From: CAWCDJ01 sp963796675
Lineage (GTDB): Bacteria; Acidobacteriota; Terriglobia; Bryobacterales; Bryobacteraceae
Assembly: GCA_963796675.1 (NCBI GenBank)
Contig: CAWCMS010000013.1
Location: 310,001 to 374,000, forward strand
Length of the DNA: 64,000 nt
Direction: 5' to 3'
Under the pieces are notes generated by a model. The model saw nothing but the letters and a program-made list of their open reading frames with translations, ran no database searches and was not told the DNA's origin. Shown here one piece after another: positions 45,202 through 54,900 of this stretch. The first letter of the stretch is position 1. Every line of letters begins with the position of its first letter. Both the position numbers and the translations under genes were made by a program.

Positions 45202-46023
45202 TTACTCTAAGCCCGCGTAATCCACCAGCCGAATTCCATTCCTCTCCAGCGCCTGCCTCGTCTCGGGAGCAACCAACGCCTCGAGTTCTTCTTCCCGGCT
45301 CTGCTTCAATCTCGTCGGTGCGGAGCGTAGTGCGTCCCCGCAACGCCCGGGATGGCACATCAGTTCCGTAGTCCCTTCCGGAACCACCCCCAGCAACGCG
45401 ACCAGCTCGGCCGTGCGGAAGCGGCCGGTGATCTGAAACCCGGCGAAGTAGTCGGTGGTGCGGCAGCCGTGACGATTCAGCACACGATGGAAGCGGCGGC
45501 GCAGCAGACCCATGGCGTCGCTGGTCATCCGCTTCAGCATCGGGACGGTGCCGCGGAGCGCGTTCATCGGAAAGTCGAACGGGCGTCGCACCCAGCGGAT
45601 CTCGAACTCCTCGCCCAGCCGCGCCACTGCGTCGAGTACCGGCGGCGCCAGGTGCGTGTGCTTATGGGTATCGAGATGCGACGGCCGGATGCCCGTTTCG
45701 CGGATGCGCCGCACCTGCGCCTGCAGTTCCTCGTACGGCCGGATTTCGCGGCTCGCCAACGCGGCCACCAGTTGCGGAACGCTCGACGGAAATGGCTTGC
45801 CGGTTACCAGCGACCGCCCGCCGATCAGCACCAGGTGGCAGCCGATATCGAGACTCGGAGTCTCGCGCGCCAGGCGTACGGCGTCGTCAAAGGCATCGCC
45901 GTTCGCCATCAGGGTAGTCGCCGTGAGGATGCCGCCGCGGTGAGCCTCCACGATGCCCGCATTCACATCCGGCGTGAAGCCGAAATCGTCGGCATTCACG
46001 ACCAGGCACTTCCGGGAGCTCAA
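45202..46023 (-). CDS. YdjC/ChbG-type carbohydrate deacetylase (HpnK-like)
   Basis: 273 aa of the YdjC family, metal-dependent N- or O-deacetylases of sugars; HpnK members are linked to hopanoid loci. Key motifs: VVNADDFGFTPDVNAGIVEAH read over 8-28 (the Asp-Asp metal pair), DIGCHLVLIGG, and PSHLDTHKHTHL with metal-binding histidines; ELMCHPGRCGD near the C-terminus. Start is TTG 46023, whose TG is shared with the stop of the MCE gene upstream (TTGA overlap), so it is translationally coupled to the mla genes. This suggests a lipid or lipid-linked sugar as substrate; that part is inference. Confidence 0.85.
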   Translation of the reverse strand: MSSRKCLVVNADDFGFTPDVNAGIVEAHRGGILTATTLMANGDAFDDAVRLARETPSLDIGCHLVLIGGRSLVTGKPFPSSVPQLVAALASREIRPYEELQAQVRRIRETGIRPSHLDTHKHTHLAPPVLDAVARLGEEFEIRWVRRPFDFPMNALRGTVPMLKRMTSDAMGLLRRRFHRVLNRHGCRTTDYFAGFQITGRFRTAELVALLGVVPEGTTELMCHPGRCGDALRSAPTRLKQSREEELEALVAPETRQALERNGIRLVDYAGLE

Positions 46024-47093
46024 AATATGGCCAGCCTGAGGGTCAGGAACCGCTTCGGGTTCGCACGGATATCTTTCACCAGCCCCTGCATCTCGTGCGT
46101 CATCGAGTTCAGCGATTCGTAAAGCTGCGGGTTCACCATGAGCTGTCCGATGGTGCCTTGGCCCGCGTTGATCTTGTCCACCGTCGTCCCGAACTTGGCG
46201 ACCAGCGTATCCAGCCGCTGGTAGAGTTGCTCGTCTTTCAACAGCTTGCCGGCCGTGCCTTTGCCCGCATTGAGGTCGGTCACCAGGCCGCGGATCTCGG
46301 CCAGCGTCTGCTGTGCGTCGTTGAAGAGCGCCGGATCCTTGAGTAGCTTTCCGGCGGTGCCCTGGCCGGCCTGCAGATCGGCCATCATGGCGTCGATACG
46401 CTGCAGCGGCGAGCGAATATCTTTATACAGCTCGTCGCTATAGAGCAGCTTGCTGATGGTGCCGTTGCCGTTGCGCACGTCCGCCAGCAGTTTCTGGCCT
46501 TCGGACGCGATGCCGTTCATGCGGTCATAAAGCTCGCGGTCTTTCAGCAGCAGCCCGATATTGCCCTTGCCCGCCTCCACGCCCGCCAGCAGGTTGTCCA
46601 CGCGGTTGACGATGGTCTGGAACGATTTCAGAAGGTTCGCGCTCTGCGCCATCAACTCCGGAATGTCCTGCCCCTGGACGCTGGCCAGCGTCGCGCCCGG
46701 CTGCACGGTCTGGGTGGACTTGCCGCGGGTGATGTTGAGGAACTTGTCGCCTAGCAGGTTGGCCGCGCTGATCTCCACCAGCGAATCCACCGGGATGTGG
46801 GGCAGAAACTGCGGCTTCACCCGCATGTCGAACCGGACTGCCTTGTTGGGATCGCGCGAATTGGTCAGGTCCACATGGTCCAGGTAGCCGATGGTGTACC
46901 CGTTCAGCCGGACAGCCGTTCCATCGGCCAGCCCGGAGGCATCGTCCATGAAGGTGTAGAGCGGTTCGTAGTGCCGGAAGAATCCTTTGGAGCTGGTCAG
47001 CAGGAAGATCAGAACAAACAGGATCGCGAAGGCGCTCAGCGCCACCACCCCGACCTTCAGCTGCGACCAGCGGACTCTGGCACGTTCCGGCAT
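46020..47093 (-). CDS. mlaD: MlaD/MCE-domain lipid-transport protein
   Basis: 357 aa. One N-terminal transmembrane helix (KVGVVALSAFAILFVLIFLL), then the MCE domain (about 40-125): LYTFMDDASGLADGTAVRLNGYTIG read over 46-70, and VEISAANLLGDKFLNI. The periplasmic tail has five repeats of about 40 aa: AGKGNIGLLLKDRELY, NGNGTISKLLYSDELY, AGQGTAGKLLKDPALF, AGKGTAGKLLKDEQLY and AGQGTIGQLMVNPQLY. Such tails form helical barrels in MCE proteins, moving phospholipids across the periplasm. It lies 3 bp after mlaF and completes the E-F-D order of Mla-type importers/exporters. No mlaB or mlaC seen nearby. Confidence 0.9.
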   Translation of the reverse strand: MPERARVRWSQLKVGVVALSAFAILFVLIFLLTSSKGFFRHYEPLYTFMDDASGLADGTAVRLNGYTIGYLDHVDLTNSRDPNKAVRFDMRVKPQFLPHIPVDSLVEISAANLLGDKFLNITRGKSTQTVQPGATLASVQGQDIPELMAQSANLLKSFQTIVNRVDNLLAGVEAGKGNIGLLLKDRELYDRMNGIASEGQKLLADVRNGNGTISKLLYSDELYKDIRSPLQRIDAMMADLQAGQGTAGKLLKDPALFNDAQQTLAEIRGLVTDLNAGKGTAGKLLKDEQLYQRLDTLVAKFGTTVDKINAGQGTIGQLMVNPQLYESLNSMTHEMQGLVKDIRANPKRFLTLRLAIF

Positions 47094-47096
47094 TGT

Positions 47097-47924
47097 CTAT
47101 TCCCGAGGCTTCACGAATTTGCGTACATAGGGATCGGTCGAGGTTTCCAGCAGGTGCTGGTCCCCTTCAAAAATAAGGCGGCCTTCTCGCAGCACCATGA
47201 ACGTGGTCTGCGCGCGGCGTCCGTCCCCGTGGCGGACCGGCTCCAGCCGCCCTTGTTCCGAATTGTAGCGAAAATTCGCGATCAGGTTTCCGTCCTGGTA
47301 CCGGTGCGTCACCACCAGCGTGGTGGTCTGGCTCAAGTCCCGCTCCTTGATCAGCAAAGCGATGATGGTGTGGGCGGTAATCGGGTCCAGGCCCGCCGTG
47401 GGCGAATCGTAGAGCAGCAGCGGAGGCTCCGTCACCACCGCGCGGGCGATGGCGGCGCGGCGGCGCATGCCGCCGGAAAGTTCGCTCGGATACTTTTCGA
47501 GCGTTGCTCCGAGTTCCACGAAGTTCAGAGCTTCCGTGACTTTCGGTACCACTTTTTCACGCGGCAGGCGGATCGAAGGCTGGTTCAGCAGGGGATAGGC
47601 CACGTTCTCTTCGATGGTCAGCGAATCGAACAGCGCGCCTTCCTGGAACAACATCCCGATCTTGCTGCGGATTTCGAACAGCTCGCGCTCCGAAGCCAAC
47701 GTCAGGTCGCGCCCGAAGGCGAACACTTTACCGCGATCCGGCTTGATCAAGGCGAGCGCGGTCTTCAGCAGTACGGTTTTGCCGCTGCCGGCGGCGCCCA
47801 GAATCACCCGCGAATCCCCTTCGAAGGCTTCGAACGAAATATCCGACAACACGTCCGCGCCGTCATAGCTGACGGTCACGTGGTCGAAGCGGAGAATCGC
47901 CGCGCTTCCATTGCCGGAAGTCAT
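47097..47924 (-). CDS. mlaF: MlaF-type ABC transporter ATPase
   Basis: 275-aa cytoplasmic ATPase that drives the MCE lipid transporter. Walker A GAAGSGKT (43-50), Q-loop in MLFQEGALFD, signature LSGGM (149-153), Walker B LLLYDSPTAGLD (169-180), D-loop within it and H-loop VVTHRYQDG (His207). Residue 174, which is normally the catalytic Glu after the Walker B Asp, is Ser here (codon TCG on the coding strand). An insertion (NFRYNSEQGRLEPV) follows the H-loop. The start at 47924 overlaps the mlaE stop by four bases; an upstream extension in the same frame is just the other gene's coding region. Confidence 0.9.
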   Translation of the reverse strand: MTSGNGSAAILRFDHVTVSYDGADVLSDISFEAFEGDSRVILGAAGSGKTVLLKTALALIKPDRGKVFAFGRDLTLASERELFEIRSKIGMLFQEGALFDSLTIEENVAYPLLNQPSIRLPREKVVPKVTEALNFVELGATLEKYPSELSGGMRRRAAIARAVVTEPPLLLYDSPTAGLDPITAHTIIALLIKERDLSQTTTLVVTHRYQDGNLIANFRYNSEQGRLEPVRHGDGRRAQTTFMVLREGRLIFEGDQHLLETSTDPYVRKFVKPRE

Positions 47925-48715
47925 GAGGTTTGGCTGACGAATATCTTCGTCAGCAAGAGATCGAGAATAAAAATAAGCACGTCGGCTGCCACCACTGCCT
48001 GGGTGGTCGAACGGCCGACACCCTGCGTTCCACCACTGGTCCGCAGGCCGTAAAAACATCCCACCATCGAGATCACGATGGCGAACACGAACGGCTTCAG
48101 CAGCCCCTGCGTCACGTCGTTCCAGACCAGCGCCTGCCACACGCTGGTCCAGTACTGCCGCGAGGAGAGGCCCAGGAACAGGTCGGCAATGATGAACCCG
48201 CCGAACATGCCGACAAAATCCGCAATCACCGTGAGTAGCGGCAGCATCACAGCCGTGGCGATCAGGCGCGGCGTAACCAGCTTCTGGGTCGGATCCGTAC
48301 CCAGGGCGCGCATGGCATCGATCTGCTCGGTCACCTTCATCGAGCCGAGCTCGCTCGCGATACCCGAGGCGTTGCGGCCGGCTACCATGATGGCGGTCAG
48401 CACGGGCCCCAACTCGCGAACCAGGGTCAGCGAAACCAGCGTGCCGGTCTTCCCGACTTGCCCATATTGCGCCAGCGCTCGGGACATCTGCAGCGCCATG
48501 ACCGCGCCGCTGAAAAACCCGGTCATCGCGACGATTGTCAGGCTGCCCACCCCGATCATGTCCATCTGCATGATGATGTCGTCGGTGTAGTGGGGCTTGC
48601 GGAAGATGTTTTTGAACGCGCGACCAGTAAGGTAGAAGAAATCCTGTACCGCGGCAACAGGCGCTTTCAACGGATCGAGCAAGAAGGAAGGTCCCCGAAA
48701 CCTCGATGCTACCAT
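47921..48715 (-). CDS. mlaE: MlaE-type ABC transporter permease
   Basis: 264-aa inner-membrane permease of the MCE/Mla system. An amphipathic N-terminal region (FFYLTGRAFKNIFRKPHY) precedes about five membrane helices, with family motifs IGVGSLTIVAMTGFFSGAVMALQ read over 66-88, VRELGPVLTAIMVAGRNASGIASELGSMKVTEQIDA read over 112-147 (the MlaE hallmark), and FKPFVFAIVISMVGCFYGL-like strand near the C-terminus (TQGLLKPFVFAIVISMVGC). First gene of the minus operon E-F-D-ydjC. Its ATG is only 15 bp from the ATG of the divergent P1 peptidase, and no ribosome-binding site is evident. Confidence 0.9.
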   Translation of the reverse strand: MVASRFRGPSFLLDPLKAPVAAVQDFFYLTGRAFKNIFRKPHYTDDIIMQMDMIGVGSLTIVAMTGFFSGAVMALQMSRALAQYGQVGKTGTLVSLTLVRELGPVLTAIMVAGRNASGIASELGSMKVTEQIDAMRALGTDPTQKLVTPRLIATAVMLPLLTVIADFVGMFGGFIIADLFLGLSSRQYWTSVWQALVWNDVTQGLLKPFVFAIVISMVGCFYGLRTSGGTQGVGRSTTQAVVAADVLIFILDLLLTKIFVSQTS

Positions 48716-48730
48716 AGAAGCATAAGTCTC

Positions 48731-49681
48731 ATGGGTAAAGGACTTACGGATATCCCGGGAATTCTCGTCGGACACGTCTCCGATTTCGACGCAATTACCG
48801 GCTGCACGGCAGTTTTGTGCGAGCAGGGAGCGACCGGCGGCGTCGATATCCGCGGCTCGGCGAGCGGCACTCAGGAGACCCCGACGCTCGATCCGCTGCA
48901 CGTCGATCCGACCGCGCACGGCATTCTGCTCGCGGGCGGCAGCGCGTTCGGCCTGGAAGCGGCATCGGGCGTACGCCGCTATCTGGAACGGCGCGGCGCC
49001 GGTGTCGAAACGCCCGCCGGGCGCATCCCGATCGTGCCGGCGGCGATCCTGTACGATCTCGGCATCGGCAAACCCGGCGTTCGGCCGAACCTGGCGATGG
49101 GCGAGGCAGCGGCGGCGGCGGCCAACTCCGGCCCCGTCGTGGAAGGCTGCGTCGGCGCCGGCACCGGCGCCACCGTCGGCAAGGCGCTCGGCATGAAACA
49201 TGCCATGAAATCCGGCGTCGGATCGTACACCGTGTCCCTGCCGGGCGGCGTATTGGTTTCGGCCCTGGTGGCGGTGAATGCGTTCGGCGACGTGCGCGAT
49301 CCCTCTACCGGCAAGATCGTGGCCGGTGCGCGCAAGACCCCGGCCGGCCGGGAGTTCGCCAACGCCGAAGAGGTGATGCGGAATCGCCCGCCCGCCGGCC
49401 TGGTGCGGGTCAATACCACGCTCTCCGTAGTCGCTACCAACGCCCGCCTTTCCAAGGTGGAGACCACCAAGCTCGCGCAGTTCGCCGGCCTGGGGCTCGC
49501 GCGCGCCATCTACCCCGTCAATACGATGATGGATGGCGACACCACCTTCGCTCTTTCGCTAGGCGACCACCGCGCCGATATCAACGTGCTCGGATCGGCC
49601 GCAGCCGAGGCGGTGGTGCAGAGCATCCTGCGCGCCGTCCGCCTGGCGAAGACGCTCGGCGGCGTTCCCGGCCTCGGCTGA
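48731..49681 (+). CDS. P1 family (DmpA/NylC-like) self-processing peptidase
   Basis: 316-aa Ntn-type hydrolase related to L-aminopeptidase D-Ala-esterase/amidase DmpA and 6-aminohexanoate-oligomer hydrolase. The opening DIPGILVGHVSDFDAITGCTAVL (read over 7-29) and GGVDIRGSASGTQET are typical. GILLAGGSAFGLEAASGV follows, and the autocleavage region is LVRVNTTLSVVATNA, where the internal Thr would become the N-terminal nucleophile. The C-terminus has TMMDGDTTFALSLG. No signal peptide, so cytoplasmic. Starts 15 bp from divergent mlaE and ends 6 bp before the convergent DUF2339 gene stop. Confidence 0.87.
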   Translation: MGKGLTDIPGILVGHVSDFDAITGCTAVLCEQGATGGVDIRGSASGTQETPTLDPLHVDPTAHGILLAGGSAFGLEAASGVRRYLERRGAGVETPAGRIPIVPAAILYDLGIGKPGVRPNLAMGEAAAAAANSGPVVEGCVGAGTGATVGKALGMKHAMKSGVGSYTVSLPGGVLVSALVAVNAFGDVRDPSTGKIVAGARKTPAGREFANAEEVMRNRPPAGLVRVNTTLSVVATNARLSKVETTKLAQFAGLGLARAIYPVNTMMDGDTTFALSLGDHRADINVLGSAAAEAVVQSILRAVRLAKTLGGVPGLG

Positions 49682-49687
49682 CGGCAT

Positions 49688-51946
49688 TCACAGGTACCGC
49701 TCGATCCGTTCGCGGAACCGCGTGTAGATCCACGAGACCCCGACCAGAATCACGCCCAGCACCAGGAACGAGAAGATCCGCGGCAGGGTGGCGAGCGAAG
49801 CCAGATCGTACACGAACAGCTTCAGGATGCAGAGGAACAGCAGCGCCAGGCCCGAGAGCCGCAGGATGCGGTCGCGCAGCGGGAGACCCGAAGCCAGCAG
49901 CAGCACGCCTTCGGCGCCCCACGCGATCGTCAACAGGCTGCCCGAGACCTGGTGGAAGAGCAGCGCCGTCAGCAGCGTGGTGCCGAGCAGCGAAAAGCCG
50001 AGTCGCCGGCGGCCGCCCCGCGGGCTCCAGCACTGTGCCGCGTAAAGGCAGGCGATGACGCCGGCGGTCGCGATCGCCGGATGCGGGTCGCGGAAGTTCA
50101 CCCACACGCACCGCAGGAAGGCCAGCAGCGCGAGCGCGATTGCCTGCCAGCGAAGATCGTTGGTCTTCCAGGGAGCCGCCGCGACCAATGCCAATACGGC
50201 CAGCGCCGGAGCCAGGGCCGCCGACGGAAGCCATAGCCACAGAGCGGCTACGAACAGCACTCCGCCCATCGCGGCGCCCGCGAAGCGCAGGCTCTCCGGT
50301 TCGGCATCGAGGAAGCGGCCGGCGGCCGAAAACTGCGCGCACAGAGCGCTGGCGTAGCAGAGGGCCGCGCCGATCGCGAGCGAGAGCGCCCGTTCGGGCC
50401 ACTGGTACGCCATCGCGAAAACGCCCAGTACCGCCAGCAGATATCCGTGGACGCGCAGGTCAAACTGCTGCCACAGCCATCCCGCGGCGAAGGGCAGCGC
50501 AGCGAGCGTGATCCATGCCAGCCCGCGATCGTTTGCAGGCGCGTGCGTGCCGGCAAGCAGCGCCGCCATCGCCAGTCCGCCGAAACCGTAGATAACGTCC
50601 GCGCGGCGCAGCGCGCGGTTGCCGTAAAGCGCCGCGGCGTTGGCGGCGGCCACCGGTGTCCACATCGCGCTTGGAAACTGCGGCGCCACATTGATCGCCA
50701 GGTCTGCCAGATCGAGCGCAAAAAGCGGCCCCGCCAGAATCCGCAAGTAGTCCTGCCGCAGCGCGATTCCGGCGAGGTGCAGCACCTCGGCCTCCGCCAG
50801 CAGCCCGAGCGGCACCCACTGCGCGTCGAGCCGGAGCCAGATGGCGGCCGCTGCCAATCCCGCCGCTGCCGTGATCGCCGGACGCCAGCGGCCGGACTTC
50901 GCTCGTACCAGGGCGCCCGCCAGGTAGACCGCGCTCAGCACGGCCAGCAGTTGCCAGATGCGGCCAGGCTCGGCGAGTGCTAACTCACGCAGCGAAAGCA
51001 ACAGGAAGCCTGCCAGGTTGCACGGCAGAATCCAGGGGTCGGGCATCAGAAGATCGAAGACTTCGAACACCAGCCAGTAGATCGCAAGCAGGCCCAGGGC
51101 CGGCTGCCAGAAGAACGCGTGGACGGGCAGAAGGTGCGCACAAAGGAGCCACGTGGCCACCACGCCCAGGCGCGCCAGCGTCCGCCATTCGAAACGCCGG
51201 GCCACATAGAGCAGGGAGACCGCCAGCAGCATCACCGCCACAAGCGAATACCCGGTCACCTCCGTGATCGCCAGCGTCAGGAAGCCGAGGAAGTAGGCGA
51301 GCCCCGTTACGGTCTGCGAACAGTAGCGCAGCGAATGAACGATCATCCCGGCGGCCACCGCCAAAAGCAGGGCCAGCGCCAGCGAGACGTTATCGACGAT
51401 GCGGGCCGCGGGCACCGCGTGCATCGCAAACACGGTGACGTAGAGGGCGGCCCATCCGCCGCCGAGCAGGCCGCGGGCGAACGTGCGATAGCGCTCGCGC
51501 GGTTCGAGCACCATGCCGCTCGCGAGCATCGCCGCGCTCGCCGCTAGCGACAGGGCCACACGTCCCGCCGGGCCCATGCGCGTGAATGAATAGCCCAGCG
51601 CCAGCGCGATCCCGATCACCAGGATCACCACGCCGAGCTTGTTCAGCCAGTTGCCTCCGACTGTCGCTTCCCAATCCGTGCTGGAGCGGCGCGGAGCGGA
51701 AGGCGGCACCGTGAAGCGCGGCAGCTCCACCGGCACCCTTGGCGGTTCGACCACCGGCGGCGCTGCGACCTGTGCCGGCGGCAGCACAACCGGCTCGGTC
51801 GGCGGCACGACGGCCGGCGCCGGCGCGAAGTTGCGAACATAGCGCAACTGCGCAACCTCGCGCTCGATTCGCTCGAAGCGGTCGCGAATTTGAATCCGCC
51901 GGACCACCAACACTACGATCAGACACAACAAGAGCAGGCTTTCCAT
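49688..51946 (-). CDS. DUF2339 polytopic membrane protein
   Basis: 752 aa. One N-terminal helix (MESLLLLCLIVVLVVRR) and a short coiled segment (FERIEREVAQLRYV) are followed by a proline-rich linker (PAPAVVPPTEPVVLPPAQVA) and then the DUF2339 core, opening with WEATVGGNWLNKLGVVILVIGIALAL read over 92-117. About 20 membrane helices cover the rest, ending with an arginine-rich tail (RFRERIERYL). Function is not known for the family. Start ATG 51946 has AAGGAGG eight bases before it. Convergent with the P1 peptidase; upstream neighbour is the lysophospholipid acylation fusion (27 bp gap), also minus. Confidence 0.85.
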   Translation of the reverse strand: MESLLLLCLIVVLVVRRIQIRDRFERIEREVAQLRYVRNFAPAPAVVPPTEPVVLPPAQVAAPPVVEPPRVPVELPRFTVPPSAPRRSSTDWEATVGGNWLNKLGVVILVIGIALALGYSFTRMGPAGRVALSLAASAAMLASGMVLEPRERYRTFARGLLGGGWAALYVTVFAMHAVPAARIVDNVSLALALLLAVAAGMIVHSLRYCSQTVTGLAYFLGFLTLAITEVTGYSLVAVMLLAVSLLYVARRFEWRTLARLGVVATWLLCAHLLPVHAFFWQPALGLLAIYWLVFEVFDLLMPDPWILPCNLAGFLLLSLRELALAEPGRIWQLLAVLSAVYLAGALVRAKSGRWRPAITAAAGLAAAAIWLRLDAQWVPLGLLAEAEVLHLAGIALRQDYLRILAGPLFALDLADLAINVAPQFPSAMWTPVAAANAAALYGNRALRRADVIYGFGGLAMAALLAGTHAPANDRGLAWITLAALPFAAGWLWQQFDLRVHGYLLAVLGVFAMAYQWPERALSLAIGAALCYASALCAQFSAAGRFLDAEPESLRFAGAAMGGVLFVAALWLWLPSAALAPALAVLALVAAAPWKTNDLRWQAIALALLAFLRCVWVNFRDPHPAIATAGVIACLYAAQCWSPRGGRRRLGFSLLGTTLLTALLFHQVSGSLLTIAWGAEGVLLLASGLPLRDRILRLSGLALLFLCILKLFVYDLASLATLPRIFSFLVLGVILVGVSWIYTRFRERIERYL

Positions 51947-51972
51947 AGCGGCCTCCTTGAGCGCGCTTGAAT

Positions 51973-54900
51973 TTAGACTGTGACTTGGGATAGACGGCGG
52001 GCCATCTCTTGCAGCGCCCGCAGATCCAGCTTGCCGGTGCCGAGCTGCGGCAGCGACTCCACCGGATAGAGATTTTCGCGTTTGGGCAGCCACAGCCGCG
52101 GCAGGTCCGTCGCCGCCAGCCGCTGCCACAGTTCCGAGGGTTCGACGCCTGGCGCCACGTACAGCGCCGCCAGACGCTCGCCGCGCTGCTCGTCGGGGAT
52201 CGCCGTCACCGCGCAGGCCGCGCCGTCGAGCACCGCCGCCATGGCTTCTTCGACCTTCACGTGCGGCACCATCTCGCCTGCAATCTTGCTGAAGCGCGAG
52301 AGCCGGTCGGTGATGCGCAGGAACCCGTCGCTATCGATCGCGGCGATATCGCCCGTGATGTACCACCCGTCACGCAGCACTTCGGCGGTGCGCTCGGGCT
52401 GGCCCAGGTAGCCCATCATGCGATTAGGTCCTTTGACCAGCAGCAGGCCTTCGGTGTCCGGCGGCAGGGGCTCGAATGTCTCCGGGTCGACCGCGCGCGC
52501 CGCCACTCCCGGCAGCGGCTGCCCCACCGTTCCCGCCTTGCTGCCCTTCTGATCTTCGAAATCCGGAGCGTTCACCGCGATCACCGGCGACATCTCCGTC
52601 GCGCCGTAGCCTTCGAGCAGCGCCACGCCGAACTTCTCTTCGAACGCCCGCGCCACGGGCTCGCGCAGCTTCTCCGAGCCCACCAGCACACATCGCAAGG
52701 ACGCGAACTGCGAGGCCTCGCACTTCCGCACGTAGGCCGAGCAGAAAGTGGGAGTCGAAAGCAGCATCGTGGGCCGGTACTTCGCAGCCAGCTCTCCCAT
52801 CGCCTTCGCGTCCAGCGGATTCGGATGGTAGACCACGCTCCAGCCCACCGCTAGCGGAAACCAGAGCGTCACCGTAAAACCGAACGAGTGGAAATACGGC
52901 AGCGCCGAGGCCAGCCGCCCCTCGGGATCGATGCGGAATGCCTGCGCCATCGCCTCAATGTTCGCGATGACGTTATGGTGCGAGAGCATTACGCCCTTGG
53001 GAACTCCCGTGCTGCCGCTCGAGAAGCAGACAGTCGCAAGCGAATCGGGCGTGTGCCGTGCTCGGCTCGGCGCAAACCGGGCGGCCAGCAGCGCCAGCAA
53101 CTTCGCCATCGTACCCGGCCGCGCGAGCAGCTCTTCGATGAAGACGACCGACGCCTCCAGGCCCTCCACCTGCGCCGCGAGTCTCCTGGTGGTGACGATG
53201 GTCCGGATGCCGCACTGCGCCATGGCGGAAGCCATCGCGTCGCGGCCCGCCGTGAAATTCAGGTTGACCGGGACGCCTCCCGCGAGCGTAATGGCGACAT
53301 TCGCCACCGCGGCCCCGGCGCTGGCGGGCAGCACGACTCCGATCATCCGCTCCTCGGGCAACTGCCGCGCCACCAGCAGGCCGGCGGTGAGCAGCCGTCC
53401 GTAGGTCAGCTCGCGGCCGGTCGAATCGGCGATGGCCAGATGGTTCCAGTGGCGGCGGGCCGTGCGGATGAGCCGGCGGTCGAGCGTGCCTTCGCGCTTC
53501 TTGCGCTGCTCCGCGGCTTCCGCGCCGAGTTCCCGGATCGCTTCGCGCACCTGGTGTGCCGAGGACCCTGCGGGCATCGGCGCGCCGAAAGAGACGGTCA
53601 CGGGATAGGGAATCCGCCGCGGCCACTTCCACAGAAAGCGTCCGCGCTCGAAGCTGAAAATGCTGCCCCAAACGCCATCGAGATGCACCGGGATGATCGG
53701 CACATCGAGCCCGCGCGAGATGTGCTCCAGCCCGTGCTGGAACGGCAGCAGATTGCCGGTGCGGCTAATCGCGCCCTCGGCAAAGATGCAGACCACGTGT
53801 CCTTCGGCCAGTTCGCGCCGCGCCGCGCGGACGGCGTGAAGCGCCTCGCGTCCCGGCCCTACCGGAATGGCCTTCGCCAGCCGCAGGAAGTGGTGGAACA
53901 GCGGTTTTTCGTAATACGGCTTCCACACCAGGAAGCGGATGAACCGTTGCACGCACGCCGCCATCAGAAATCCGTCCACCTGCGAGAGGTGATTCGCAAC
54001 CAGCAGCGCAGCGCCGCGCACCGGGACGTTTTCCTGCCCCACGATGCGGATGCGGAACACGGTATGCGTAGCCAGCCAGAGCCCAAAGCGGACCGAATAC
54101 TCCGGCACCACCAGCACGATGTACACAGCCAGCGCGATCGACAGAATGCCGAAGCCCGCCAGGATCGCGCTTGCGCCCACGTGCAGCTCCGTATGCAGCG
54201 CAAGCATCAACCCCGCGGCCAGGAGCATTCCAAAGGTCTGCAGGAAGTTATTGGTGGCGAGCACCCGGCCCTTTTCCTGGCGGTCGCTGCGCTGCTGCAC
54301 GTACGCGTACAGCGGAACCACGAAGAGGCCGCTCGAAAGCGCCATCAGCCCCACCGCCGCCGCAGCCCAGATCGCCGACCGCCCCGCAAAACATGCGGCG
54401 ATCGCGAACAGCCCCATGAAGCCGGCGCCGAGCGGCACCAGTCCGAGCTCGACCTTATCGCCGGAAAGCCGCCCCGCCAGCAGATTCCCCACGCCGATTC
54501 CCACCGCCAGAAAACCCCACAGCAGCGAGACGCCGCGGTCCGATGCCTTCAGGACCTCCAATCCGAAAAACTGCAGGTCGGTCTTCAGCAGCACGCCCGC
54601 GAACCAGAAGTAGCAGACTCCGAGCACCGCCAGCCACAGCGCCCGGTCGCGCAGCAGGTGGCGCGTGCTCGCCGCAATATCGCCGAACGGATTCGCAGGG
54701 AACGCTTGCTTGGCGCCCGAAGGCGGCACCCGCGCGATCCACTGGCTGCACAGAAATCCGGCGACTGACACCGCCAGGGTCACGATGCCGATGCGCCAGG
54801 CCACGCCTCTCCACACCGCGAACAGCAGGCCGCCGCCCGCGATCCCCAGCACGATCGCAACGAAGGTGCTCATTTCGAGCAGCGCATTCCCACGCGAAAG

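Noticed and set aside
52888..54768. 626-codon open frame antisense to the LplT-Aas fusion
   Set aside because: Same GC-skew artefact; no signal peptide, domain or ribosome-binding site.
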